Assembly: GCA_014238935.1 (NCBI GenBank)
Contig: JABAAD010000023.1
Location: 1 to 8,544, forward strand
DNA length: 8,544 nt
Direction of reading: 5' to 3'
From: Alphaproteobacteria bacterium
Lineage (GTDB): Bacteria > Pseudomonadota > Alphaproteobacteria > JABSOH01 > JABAAW01
Shown: positions 1 to 6,671 of the stretch, piece after piece
How positions within the stretch are numbered: the stretch's first letter is position 1
How the letters are laid out: each line of letters opens with the position of its first letter
Program-made: the position numbers and the translations under genes
Notes under the pieces: model-generated
Databases searched by the model: none
Seen by the model: the letters and a program-made list of their open reading frames with translations, nothing else
What the model was told of the DNA's origin: nothing

Positions 1-1096
1 TCTGTTTCCCGATCTTGCAACGCTCGACGGCAAGAAGCCCGCGCCGCTTCGATACGGTCTCCACTCCTCTCCTCAGCACGAAGCCTTGAAAGAAACGCTC
101 ACCGAGTTGGAGGGGGGAACAGGATGCGTTCTCGTCTCCTCGGGATTGGAGGCGGTCACCTTACCCTTGCTCGCCCTTCTGCAACAAGGAGAGCGCATTC
201 TCATTACCGACGGCGCGTACGAGCCCACGCTCGACTTCGCCGAGAACTTCTTGCCGAAGCTCGGGATCAAAGCACAGCGCTACGATCCGACCGACCTTGC
301 GGCATTGGAAAAAATTCTTGCGACGCAGCGCGATTGTAAAGTCATTCTGATCGAATCACCGTCGTCGCACACCTTCGAGCTGACCGATATTCCCGCCCTA
401 GTTGCCTGCGCCAAAAAGCACGATATTGTAACGATCGCCGACAACAGCTGGGGCGCGGGCATCGCCTTGCGACCGCTGGATCTGGGGGTCGATATCGTCG
501 TGCAATCGGGAACGAAGTATGTGTGCGGACACTCGGATGCCTTGATGGGTTTTTGCGTCGCCAAAGAAGAGTCCTTTTTGCAAAAGCTTTCGCAAGCGCG
601 TGCTTTCTTGGGTCTCTACAACGCGCCCGACGATGTCGCGCTCTGTTTGAGGGGGGTGCGCTCGTTGCCCGTGCGCTACGAGGCACACCGCACGGCAGCC
701 CTTCGCGTGTGCGACTTTTTACAAGAGCAGCCCGAAGTCTCAAACATCCTGCACCCCGCGCTGGCTTCCCACCCGCAGCACGCGCTGTGGCAACGCGATT
801 GTGCGGGCTCGTGCGGGTTGTTCTCCTTTCTGATGGAGAAGAGGGGCGAGGGGGGGAGCGCGCGCGACCTTCTCGCCCGCTTCACCGACGAGCTGCGGCT
901 TTTCGGCATGGGCTACAGCTGGGGAGGCTACAAAAGCCTGATCCTGCCCGCAGAAGTACGAGGACTGGGGAGGCAGTTTCTGCCCGATGTTCCGAACGAC
1001 CAATGGCTGTTGCGCGTGCATGTCGGACTGGAAGACACGGCGGACCTTGTCCAAGACCTCGACGATGCCTTCCGACGCTACAGAGCCGCCGCTTGA
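1..1096 (+). CDS. metC: Cystathionine beta-lyase (5' end missing)
   Basis: PLP enzyme that cleaves cystathionine to homocysteine, pyruvate and ammonia in cytosolic methionine synthesis. The frame is open from base 2, so the start lies outside the window; 364 residues are visible, and about 30 seem missing against the usual 390-400. Family marks: the LEGGTGCVL block, the AYEPT segment with the conserved Tyr, the cofactor aspartate in ADNSWGAG, the PLP lysine in [12 protein letters not shown] (codon 515-517), and C-terminal MGYSWGGY and [10 protein letters not shown], which carries the substrate-carboxylate arginine. SWGGY and GHSDA favour MetC over MetB or MetZ. Oddities: the usual YGR phosphate-contact motif reads YGL, and GGYES reads GGYKS. 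The 3' end overlaps hisI by 32 bases, suggesting co-transcription. Family assignment is firm; exact substrate preference is inferred. Confidence 0.93.
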   Translation, partial: LFPDLATLDGKKPAPLRYGLHSSPQHEALKETLTELEGGTGCVLVSSGLEAVTLPLLALLQQGERILITDGAYEPTLDFAENFLPKLGIKAQRYDPTDLAALEKILATQRDCKVILIESPSSHTFELTDIPALVACAKKHDIVTIADNSWGAGIALRPLDLGVDIVVQSGTKYVCGHSDALMGFCVAKEESFLQKLSQARAFLGLYNAPDDVALCLRGVRSLPVRYEAHRTAALRVCDFLQEQPEVSNILHPALASHPQHALWQRDCAGSCGLFSFLMEKRGEGGSARDLLARFTDELRLFGMGYSWGGYKSLILPAEVRGLGRQFLPDVPNDQWLLRVHVGLEDTADLVQDLDDAFRRYRAAA

Positions 1097-1469
1097 AGAT
1101 GCTTCGCCCAATCTATGGGCGTCCTTGCAGTTCAACGAGCGGGGCTTGATTCCCGCTGTCGCTGTCTGCTTTGAGACGAAGCGCGTCCTCATGCAGGCGT
1201 GGATGAACCGCGAGTCGATCGAGCGCACATTGGCAACGGGACAAGTCACCTACTTCTCGCGTTCGCGCGACAAGCTTTGGCGCAAGGGGGAGACATCGGG
1301 CAACGAGCAGAAGTTGGTCGAGCTGCGCCTCGATTGCGACGGAGACTGCCTGCTGCTTCTGGTAGAGCAACGAGGCGTTGCGTGTCATACGGGACGACGC
1401 TCCTGCTTCTACCGACGAGCGGAGGCAGGTGCGGACTCTGCAAACCCCTCGCTGACGGAGGTTTCGTGA
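1065..1469 (+). CDS. hisI: Phosphoribosyl-AMP cyclohydrolase
   Basis: Hydrolyses the purine ring of phosphoribosyl-AMP to give ProFAR, the third step of histidine synthesis, as a metal-dependent cytosolic enzyme. The 134 residues hold nearly the full family signature: IPAVAV (29-34), [16 protein letters not shown] (65-80), the metal-binding DCDGD (90-94), ACHTG (106-110) and RRSCFYR (111-117), with the zinc-type cysteines 91, 107 and 114 present. There is no fused HisE domain, so it is monofunctional. An in-frame ATG at 987 would add 26 residues, but these only translate metC in another frame; ATG 1065 gives a normal length. No Shine-Dalgarno sequence is visible, and initiation inside the end of metC suggests coupling. 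The stop overlaps the modA GTG by four bases. No other his gene is visible, so hisI is separated here from a his operon. Confidence 0.95.
   Translation: MPSDATEPPLEDASPNLWASLQFNERGLIPAVAVCFETKRVLMQAWMNRESIERTLATGQVTYFSRSRDKLWRKGETSGNEQKLVELRLDCDGDCLLLLVEQRGVACHTGRRSCFYRRAEAGADSANPSLTEVS
1457..1461 (+). promoter_or_regulatory. Shine-Dalgarno site of modA
   Basis: GGAGG ends four bases before the GTG at 1466. It is the best Shine-Dalgarno match before any start in the window, and it supports GTG 1466 as the modA start over the longer open frame that reaches back into hisI. Confidence 0.6.
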
Positions 1470-2311
1470 CCTTTCTTCGCTCGATTTTTCTCTGCTTGGC
1501 GCTTTTGTCGGCAGTATCAGATTGTCGCGCGCTGGCAACACAGAGCAGGGCAAGCGAGGGAACGACTGTTTTCTTGGCTGCCAGCCTGCAACCCGTGCTG
1601 CTCGCCATCGAGAGACGACACAACCTTCGACTGCGACTTGTGCCTGCGTCCAGCGGCCTCTTGGCGCGACAGATCGCCGCAGGCGCACCCGCCGACCTCT
1701 ACCTCACCGCCGACAGGAAGTGGACGGCGTGGCTCCAAGCACAGCGCGTCCCTCTGCTTCTGCACAAAACCTTTCTTTCCAACAGGCTCGCGTTCGTCGA
1801 GCCCATCGTTGATCCCATCGTTGATCCCCTCGTTGATCCTCTCGTTGATCCTCTCGCCGATTCTTTGTCCGCTTCGCTGCCACGACACGACGAAGACACG
1901 CTGACCAAAGCCCAGACGCGCGCGCGTCTTGTTTCTGCCACACGCATCGCCATCGGAGATCCCAGCCATGTTCCCGTCGGGCTGTACGCGCGACAGGTTT
2001 TCGCGTCGCTTTCGCTCGACAAGCCCTCCTTCCTTGCCAAGCTTGTCCCTCTCGTCAACACACGCGCGACCGTGCTGCATGTCGAGCGTGCAGAAGTGCC
2101 GCTTGGCATCGTCTATCGCAGCGATGCGCTTTTTGCGAAACGCGCGGTTCGCGCGAAGATGCGCATCAAGGGCTACCTTCCCGCCGATCTGCACGAGCCC
2201 ATTGCCTACGACATGCTTCTTCTCCATGAGGATGCACGCCCGCTCTACGAGCTTCTTTCGAGCGCGTCTGCGCGCCAAGAGTTTCTCCGCTTCGGCTTCA
2301 AGCCCCTGTGA
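1466..2311 (+). CDS. modA: Molybdate ABC transporter, periplasmic binding protein
   Basis: Captures molybdate (or tungstate) in the periplasm and delivers it to ModBC. The GTG at 1466 overlaps the hisI stop (GTGA), follows a GGAGG, and yields 281 residues starting with a signal peptide: [15 protein letters not shown], then a likely cut near RALA (21-24). Cys20 follows VSD, a poor lipobox, so a soluble protein is likelier than a lipoprotein. ModA marks are AASLQPVL (38-45) and the SSG loop (62-64), which carry the oxyanion-contacting serines, then [11 protein letters not shown] (73-83), [10 protein letters not shown] (161-170), GIVYRSDA and a C-terminal EFLRFGF segment. An unusual insert, residues 113-132, is five copies of a PhiVDPhi-type tetrapeptide at the first crossover between lobes. 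The next gene begins inside the stop codon. The binding-protein family is secure; molybdate specificity rests on motifs and the following modB and modC. Confidence 0.91.
   Translation: MTFLRSIFLCLALLSAVSDCRALATQSRASEGTTVFLAASLQPVLLAIERRHNLRLRLVPASSGLLARQIAAGAPADLYLTADRKWTAWLQAQRVPLLLHKTFLSNRLAFVEPIVDPIVDPLVDPLVDPLADSLSASLPRHDEDTLTKAQTRARLVSATRIAIGDPSHVPVGLYARQVFASLSLDKPSFLAKLVPLVNTRATVLHVERAEVPLGIVYRSDALFAKRAVRAKMRIKGYLPADLHEPIAYDMLLLHEDARPLYELLSSASARQEFLRFGFKPL
1802..1861 (+). repeat. Five 12-bp in-frame tandem repeats in modA
   Basis: Units at 1802, 1814, 1826, 1838 and 1850 follow CCCATCGTTGAT or a close variant and encode [20 protein letters not shown]. The first two units are identical and the rest differ by one to three bases, which suggests recent expansion by slippage. 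Any whole-unit change keeps the frame. Confidence 0.95.
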
Positions 2312-2985
2312 CCCTGCTGAGTCCTTACGAGTGGCAAGTGCTACGGCTGAGCCTTTGGGTTGCGACGCTCTCGTGCGTTCTCTTTCTGCCGCTGGCGTGC
2401 CTTTGGGTTGCGCTCTACGACCGCTGTCGCTTTTGGGGACGCGGCACGCTCGACCTTCTGTTCCACCTGCCGCTGGTTCTGCCGCCCGTCGTAGTCGGAT
2501 ACCTGCTGCTGTTCGCGCTCGGCAAGCAGGGCTTTCTGGGCGCAGCCCTCTATCGATGTTGCAACATCGCCTTCGCCTTCACTTGGAAGGCTGCCGTGCT
2601 TGCCTCCGGCGTCATGGCGTTTCCTCTGATGATCCGAGCGTTGCGTGCCTCGCTGGAGAGTATCGATCGAAAGCTTGAACCCGCAGCGCGCACGCTTGGC
2701 GCGTCGCGCGTGCAAGCTTTTTTTTCGATCACCTTCGTACAAATTCTGCCCGGCTTCTCGACCGCTGTCCTGCTGGGGTTCGTGCGCGCCTTCGGCGAGT
2801 TCGGCGCGACCATTACCTTTGCCGGCAGCATTCCCGGCGCCACCCGCACGCTGCCGCTCGCCATCTACAACGCGACTCTTATTCCCGGCGCGGAGGGCGA
2901 AGCTGCTCGGCTGGCGGTGATCGCCTGCACAGCTGCTGTCGCCGCGATTCTCGCCTCCCAGCTTTTGAACCGCGCGAAAGACTGA
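2308..2985 (+). CDS. modB: Molybdate ABC transporter, permease
   Basis: Inner-membrane channel subunit of the ModABC importer, expected to work as a dimer. GTG 2308 overlaps the modA stop (GTGA) and gives 225 residues, the usual ModB length. Hydrophobic helices are visible from about residue 13 onward, including LFHLPLVLPPVVVGYLLLFAL and a last one near 203-218. The cytoplasmic EAA coupling loop that docks on ModC is clear: EPAARTLGASRVQAFFSITF, followed by the conserved P-G. GEFGATITFAGSIPG is a strong ModB signature. No Shine-Dalgarno sequence precedes the start, so translation probably depends on termination of modA. A T8 run lies at 2718-2725 under the EAA loop. The single TGA stop is followed in the same frame by modC. 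Confidence 0.94.
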   Translation: MTLLSPYEWQVLRLSLWVATLSCVLFLPLACLWVALYDRCRFWGRGTLDLLFHLPLVLPPVVVGYLLLFALGKQGFLGAALYRCCNIAFAFTWKAAVLASGVMAFPLMIRALRASLESIDRKLEPAARTLGASRVQAFFSITFVQILPGFSTAVLLGFVRAFGEFGATITFAGSIPGATRTLPLAIYNATLIPGAEGEAARLAVIACTAAVAAILASQLLNRAKD

Positions 2986-2994
2986 GCTTGCGCC

Positions 2995-4161
2995 TTGTTG
3001 GACTTCGACCTCGTGCGCAACCTGCCGCAGCATCGTCTGCGCTTCCGCGCGCGCCTGCCGCAGGAGCCCACGACGAGCGTTCTGTGCGGAGCAAACGGCA
3101 GCGGCAAGAGCCTTCTTCTCTCCATGCTCGCCGGTGTGGAGAGCCCCGACCAAGGACGCATCGCCTTCGGAGAAAACCCCTTCTTCGACGAGAAACGCAA
3201 CCTCCCCCCTGAAAGACGGCGTATCGGCTACGCGTTTCAAGAAGCGCGCCTCTTCCCTCACATGTCGGTCGAAAAGAACATCGACTACGCGCAACGCATC
3301 GCCAAGTCCTCGCGCAAAGCAATACCCCTCGACAAAAAAGAGCGCGATGCCGTCATCGACGCGCTCGCCCTCTCGCGCCTGCTCGCACGCCGTCCCTCGC
3401 GCTTGTCGGGCGGAGAGCAGCAACGCGTATCGCTCGCACGCGCCTTGCTTGCCAACCCCTGTCTGTTATTGCTCGACGAACCCCTCTCGTCGTTGGATCG
3501 TCGACATAGGAGGGAGGCGCTCGAATTTCTTCATCGATGGCTGCGTGAAAAAAACCTCCCCTGCCTCTATGTCAGCCACGAGATCGAAGAGGTCGCCTGT
3601 ATCGCAACGCACGCGCTCGTCGTTGCAACAGAGCGTAGCAACAAGGCAGGAGAAACGATCGTTCGTTCGCGTATCGCCGCCTCTTCTGCCATCGATGTTG
3701 CAACAACCGACTTGCGCACAAGCCGCCTGACAGGTGCCAACCCTACCGCCATCGTGCCCGTTCTCGTCGAGGAACAGCGTGCTCTCGACGGATTGTGGAG
3801 AGTCGCTTTCTTGGAAAACCCCGACGCACGCTTTCTCCTCTCGACGCACAAGGGCGCACCGCCAACCTTGTTGGATTCGCACGAGCGCACGACCCACGCT
3901 CACACGACCCATGCGTCTATAACCCATGCGCGCATTCGTGCCGAGGATGTTTTGCTTGCCGCGCACGACGATCCTGACGCGCTCGAGGCGCAGATTCTTG
4001 CGCTCTCCTCTGCTTACGACGGGGCGCACACCGCACAAATCGCCTGCGCGCGCCAACGTTTGCTCATGCAACTCTCGCCGAAGCAGGCAGAAAGCCTCAA
4101 GCGAGCAAAAACAAAAACCTGCCGCGTGCGTATAAGAAAAGCACAAGGCGGCATACTCTGA
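2995..4161 (+). CDS. modC: Molybdate ABC transporter, ATP-binding protein
   Basis: Cytoplasmic ATPase that powers molybdate import through ModB. In the 388 residues from TTG 2995 the ABC motifs run in order: Walker A GANGSGKS (32-39), Q-loop FQEARLFPHMSV (Gln82), signature LSGGEQQ (137-143), Walker B LLLLDEP (157-163), D-loop SSLD (165-168) and H-loop His195. FQEARLFPH is typical of ModC. The C-terminal part holds a TOBE/Mop-like core around RIRAEDVLLA, interrupted just upstream by a histidine-rich repeat (299-313). At about 350-380 residues ModC is usually a little shorter. Start choice: TTG 2995 gives MLDFD, like the M-L-x-x-D family start. TTG 2998 and GTG 3013 are alternatives, and no ATG is suitable. 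No Shine-Dalgarno sequence is seen, so coupling to modB is likely. Confidence 0.92.
   Translation: MLDFDLVRNLPQHRLRFRARLPQEPTTSVLCGANGSGKSLLLSMLAGVESPDQGRIAFGENPFFDEKRNLPPERRRIGYAFQEARLFPHMSVEKNIDYAQRIAKSSRKAIPLDKKERDAVIDALALSRLLARRPSRLSGGEQQRVSLARALLANPCLLLLDEPLSSLDRRHRREALEFLHRWLREKNLPCLYVSHEIEEVACIATHALVVATERSNKAGETIVRSRIAASSAIDVATTDLRTSRLTGANPTAIVPVLVEEQRALDGLWRVAFLENPDARFLLSTHKGAPPTLLDSHERTTHAHTTHASITHARIRAEDVLLAAHDDPDALEAQILALSSAYDGAHTAQIACARQRLLMQLSPKQAESLKRAKTKTCRVRIRKAQGGIL
3889..3933 (+). repeat. Three 15-bp in-frame tandem repeats in modC
   Basis: Imperfect 15-base units at 3889, 3904 and 3919 encode TTHAH, TTHAS and ITHAR, placing four histidines (301, 303, 306, 311) in a short segment before the TOBE-like core. 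The ACCCAYGC core is shared by all units. Confidence 0.85.
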
Positions 4162-4270
4162 ATCTCTTCTTTGCGTGCTACACTGCCCCGAACACAGCAT
4201 CAACCCCAAACCTTAGACCCCAGCTCATTCTCCCCTTCCTTCTCTCGCGCTGCGCGCGCCACCTTCCGTG
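4162..4270 (+). promoter_or_regulatory. Intergenic spacer, possible lepB promoter
   Basis: This is the only spacer above 25 bases and separates the modABC run from lepB. The best -10 candidates are TACACT at 4179-4184, preceded by TG one base upstream as in extended -10 sites, and TATAAG at 4131-4136 inside the end of modC. Neither has a good -35 hexamer at 17 bases. The rest is pyrimidine-rich. A small CGCGC/GCGCG stem with a TGC loop (4246-4258) lies just before the lepB start. No clear terminator hairpin with a U-run follows modC, so readthrough into lepB is possible. Confidence 0.3.
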
Positions 4271-5002
4271 ATGCCCTCCTTTGTTGTCAATCTTTGGCGC
4301 GAGTTCTTGCGCCCGATTCTCTTGGCGATCGTTCTCGTCATCCTGTTCCGCAGTTTTGTGTGGGAGCCCTTCCGCATTCCCTCGGGATCGATGGAGCCCA
4401 ACCTGCTTGTCGGCGACTTCATCTTCGTCTCCAAGTCGCGCTACGGCTACGGTCCTTTCTCCGTGCCTTTCCTCTCGCTGGTGGTCGGACACGAGCGCGC
4501 GCGACTCTTCGGCGCACCGCCACGACGCGGAGACATGGTCGTCTTCCGTCGTCCGAACAACCCCGACGATATTTTGGTCAAACGCATCGTCGGTCTTCCT
4601 GACGACAGCGTGCGGGTTACCGGCGGCGTGTTGGAGATCAACGGCAGAAAGGTGGCACGCACGAAGCTCGCCCACAGCATGTACAAAGAGAGGCTGCCCG
4701 ACAGAATGCCTTATACCGTCATGGAGACCGGCGGCGATTCTGCCACGAACGACAACACGCCGCTGTTCCGCATTCCCGCCCGGCACTATTTTATGATGGG
4801 AGACAACCGCGACAACTCTCTCGACAGCCGCTTTCTCGAAGAGGTCGGCTTCGTGCCAGAGAGTCATCTTATAGGTCCTGTGGTTCGAGTGTGGTTCTCG
4901 CTCGAGCGCAACGGCTTTTTTCCGTTCAACATCCGTTGGCAGCGCGTCCTGCGCCCGATCGCCGAGATCGAGGCGCGAACGATACAAGACCATGGGCGGT
5001 GA
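4271..5002 (+). CDS. lepB: Signal peptidase I
   Basis: Inner-membrane serine protease that removes signal peptides from exported proteins, acting on the periplasmic face through a Ser/Lys dyad. The 243 residues show one N-terminal membrane helix (about 14-30), then box B PSGSMEP with catalytic Ser40, box C following VGDF, box D GDMVVFRRP and VKRIVGLP with catalytic Lys104, and box E GDNRDNSLDSR (177-187). The SKSRYGYGPFSVPF segment is like alphaproteobacterial LepB. The length is short compared with the 324-residue two-helix E. coli enzyme but normal for this single-helix type. ATG 4271 is preferred; the GTG directly before it (4268) would add one residue. No Shine-Dalgarno sequence is seen. 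The gene overlaps rnc by 11 bases, the classic lepB-rnc-era order. Likely clients here include ModA. Confidence 0.96.
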   Translation: MPSFVVNLWREFLRPILLAIVLVILFRSFVWEPFRIPSGSMEPNLLVGDFIFVSKSRYGYGPFSVPFLSLVVGHERARLFGAPPRRGDMVVFRRPNNPDDILVKRIVGLPDDSVRVTGGVLEINGRKVARTKLAHSMYKERLPDRMPYTVMETGGDSATNDNTPLFRIPARHYFMMGDNRDNSLDSRFLEEVGFVPESHLIGPVVRVWFSLERNGFFPFNIRWQRVLRPIAEIEARTIQDHGR

Positions 5003-5720
5003 GCGGACAAAGGAAAACAACCCTAGCGTCGACAGCGAAGCAGCCCTCGTCGCGCTGGAGACGCAGCTGGGCTATCGCTTCCGCGACCGCCAGCTGTTGA
5101 GCGTTGCTCTGACACACAAGAGCGTCAGCAAGCAACAGAGTTACGAGCGTATGGAGTTTTTGGGCGATCGTCTTTTGGGCTACCTTGTCGCGGAGGCACT
5201 CTACAAGCGTTTTCCGAACGACAACGAAGGCGAGTTGAGTAAGCGTCTTGCGGCTGCCGTTTCGCAAAAACACATCTCTACGATCGCGCGACGTTGGCAT
5301 GCGGGTCGTGCCGTTGTTCTTTCTTGCGAGGTACGCAAAGACGGGTTTGCCGAGCGTCCGGCGTTGCTTTCCGACTTGTGCGAATCGATTTTGGCTGCCG
5401 TCTATCTTGACGGCGGCTTGGAGGCATTGCGCCGCGTTGTCTCTACGCACTGGATGCAAGCCTTCCGCGACGATCAGGCGAAAAAGGGAGACGAACGTTC
5501 CCTGTTGCAAGAATGGTGTCAAGCGCGCGCCTTGCCTCTGCCCGCCTATGTCTGCTGCGGCGAAGGCCCTGATCACGAGAGAGCTTTCCACGCAACCGTA
5601 TCGGTTGCGACGCGAGCGAAGGAAACCTACAGTGCCGAGGCGGTCGCCTCCAGCAAAAAGCTCGCTATGCAACAAGCGGCGACAAAGCTTTTCACGCGTA
5701 TTCAAAGCAAGGACTCGTGA
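4992..5720 (+). CDS. rnc: Ribonuclease III
   Basis: Cuts double-stranded RNA, notably the 16S and 23S processing stems of the rRNA precursor, as a Mg-dependent dimer in the cytosol. The 242 residues are of usual length. The endonuclease domain (about 17-160) has the signature YERMEFLGDRLLGY with Glu52, Glu55 and Asp59, and the second acidic pair Asp128 and Glu131 in LLSDLCES, so all positions equivalent to E. coli E38, E41, D45, D114 and E117 are kept. The double-stranded RNA-binding domain (about 168-236) starts with RSLLQEW and ends with the SSKKLAMQQAATKLF helix. ATG 4992 overlaps the lepB end and is the natural start. The stop is shared with the era GTG. Only small deviations from family consensus are seen, so it should be active. 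Confidence 0.97.
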   Translation: MGGERTKENNPSVDSEAALVALETQLGYRFRDRQLLSVALTHKSVSKQQSYERMEFLGDRLLGYLVAEALYKRFPNDNEGELSKRLAAAVSQKHISTIARRWHAGRAVVLSCEVRKDGFAERPALLSDLCESILAAVYLDGGLEALRRVVSTHWMQAFRDDQAKKGDERSLLQEWCQARALPLPAYVCCGEGPDHERAFHATVSVATRAKETYSAEAVASSKKLAMQQAATKLFTRIQSKDS

Positions 5721-6649
5721 AACAATACTGCGGCACTGCGACGTTGGTCGGCGAGAGCAACGCCGGCAAATCTTCTGTGCTGAACGCATTGACGAAGGCG
5801 GCTCTTGCAGAGGTGCATCACAAGCGCAACCTGACGCGCGAGATCATGCGTGCGGTCATCACGGCAGGCACACGCCAGCTGGTGTTGGAAGACACGGCGG
5901 GGCTCAACGCAGAAGCACGAGACGAGATCGGCACAAGACGAAAAGAGCAGTCGCTCGCAGCCGCTCGCCATGCCGACCTCGCCCTTTGGATCGTCGACGC
6001 AGCGCGCGGAGAAAAAGCCGTCGAAGCGTTACTCCAACGCGTGCAAAAACAGGAAGAAGCGCAGGAAGAAGCGCAAGAAACGGCGCAGGCAGAAAAACAA
6101 GCAGGAGAACTGGCAGGAAAACAGAAAAGATCGACATTCCCAAAAAACTTTTTTGTCGCGCTCAACAAGGTGGATCTCGTCAAGGACAAACGTCTGCTGC
6201 TGCCTTTGGCGCGCAAGCTGGGAGCGAGCGGGTTGTTCCGCGATGTCTTCATGCTCTCTGCTTCGAGCGGCGACGGCATCGACAGGGTGCGCGAGACGCT
6301 ACTGCTCGCTCTGCCTGAGGCACCTTTTCTCTACGAGCACGAAGGCGACACGCGCACGCCTGCCCTTGTCGCCTGCGAGACGACGCGCGCCGCCCTCTAC
6401 GACCGCCTGCACGACGAGCTGCCGTACGACGCCATCGTCGAGAGCGAGCAGTGCGAACAACGCGAAGACGGCGCGTGGCATATCGCGCTCACGATCCTTC
6501 TGAGACGCGAGAGCCAACGCAAGATCCTGCTTGTGCGCGAGGCGCGCCTTTTGCAAACGATACAAGAGCGTGCGCAAAAGGCTTTGCACAAACGTTTTGC
6601 CGCCCCTGTCTTGTTGCAGCTTCATCTTCCGCGCCCTCGACAGCGATAG
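5717..6649 (+). CDS. era: GTPase Era, divergent
   Basis: Era is a GTPase that binds the 16S rRNA 3' end through a KH domain during 30S assembly. GTG 5717 overlaps the rnc stop (GTGA), with AAGGA four bases upstream, and gives 310 residues. G1 is GESNAGKSS (12-20, usually GxPNxGKST), G3 is DTAG (59-62, usually DTPG), G4 is NKVD (150-153), and G5 is SAS (181-183). The C-terminal KH domain is traceable from RESQRKILL (264-272), but its GKGG loop reads VREA (273-276). A charged low-complexity insert (about 112-140) with QEEA repeats splits G3 and G4. DTAG is reminiscent of MnmE, but that family is longer and has a TrmE N-terminal domain that is absent here. Position after rnc and the KH remnant support Era. 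Whether rRNA binding survives is uncertain. Confidence 0.85.
   Translation: MKQYCGTATLVGESNAGKSSVLNALTKAALAEVHHKRNLTREIMRAVITAGTRQLVLEDTAGLNAEARDEIGTRRKEQSLAAARHADLALWIVDAARGEKAVEALLQRVQKQEEAQEEAQETAQAEKQAGELAGKQKRSTFPKNFFVALNKVDLVKDKRLLLPLARKLGASGLFRDVFMLSASSGDGIDRVRETLLLALPEAPFLYEHEGDTRTPALVACETTRAALYDRLHDELPYDAIVESEQCEQREDGAWHIALTILLRRESQRKILLVREARLLQTIQERAQKALHKRFAAPVLLQLHLPRPRQR
6050..6097 (+). repeat. Degenerate 12-bp in-frame tandem repeats in era
   Basis: Four 12-base units at 6050, 6062, 6074 and 6086 encode QEEA, QEEA, QETA and QAEK. The first two are identical in DNA and the last is degraded. They lie in a charged, probably helical or disordered insert between G3 and G4 of the GTPase domain. 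Confidence 0.85.
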
Positions 6650-6671
6650 CCCTGCGCGCTAGAATGCGAGC

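Noticed and set aside
1457..1466. Moco riboswitch or ModE operator before modA
   Set aside because: modA begins inside hisI; no ModE-like palindrome or structured leader is visible there.
1802..1861. Possible CRISPR or protein-binding iterons
   Set aside because: The units are contiguous 12-mers without spacers and lie inside a well-supported coding frame.
1517..2278. A 253-codon minus-strand frame opposite modA
   Set aside because: Its repeats merely mirror the modA tandem repeat (NDGIND-like), and there is no domain or start signal.
2341..3423. A 360-codon open frame on the minus strand across modB and modC
   Set aside because: It crosses two strongly conserved genes, its translation is rich in R, E and A with no recognisable motif, and it is the expected mirror of GC-rich codons.
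3466..4209. A 247-codon minus-strand frame opposite modC
   Set aside because: It lies opposite coding sequence with clear ABC motifs and shows no family features.
4162..4270. Rho-independent terminator after modC
   Set aside because: No stem followed by a T-run is present; the only small GC stem lies just before lepB.
5717..6649. MnmE or another TrmE-like GTPase because of the DTAG box
   Set aside because: There is no N-terminal TrmE domain, a KH-like C-terminus is traceable, and the gene follows rnc as era does.
6650..6671. Cobalamin riboswitch before the mutase
   Set aside because: Only 22 bases separate it from era, far too short for this riboswitch.
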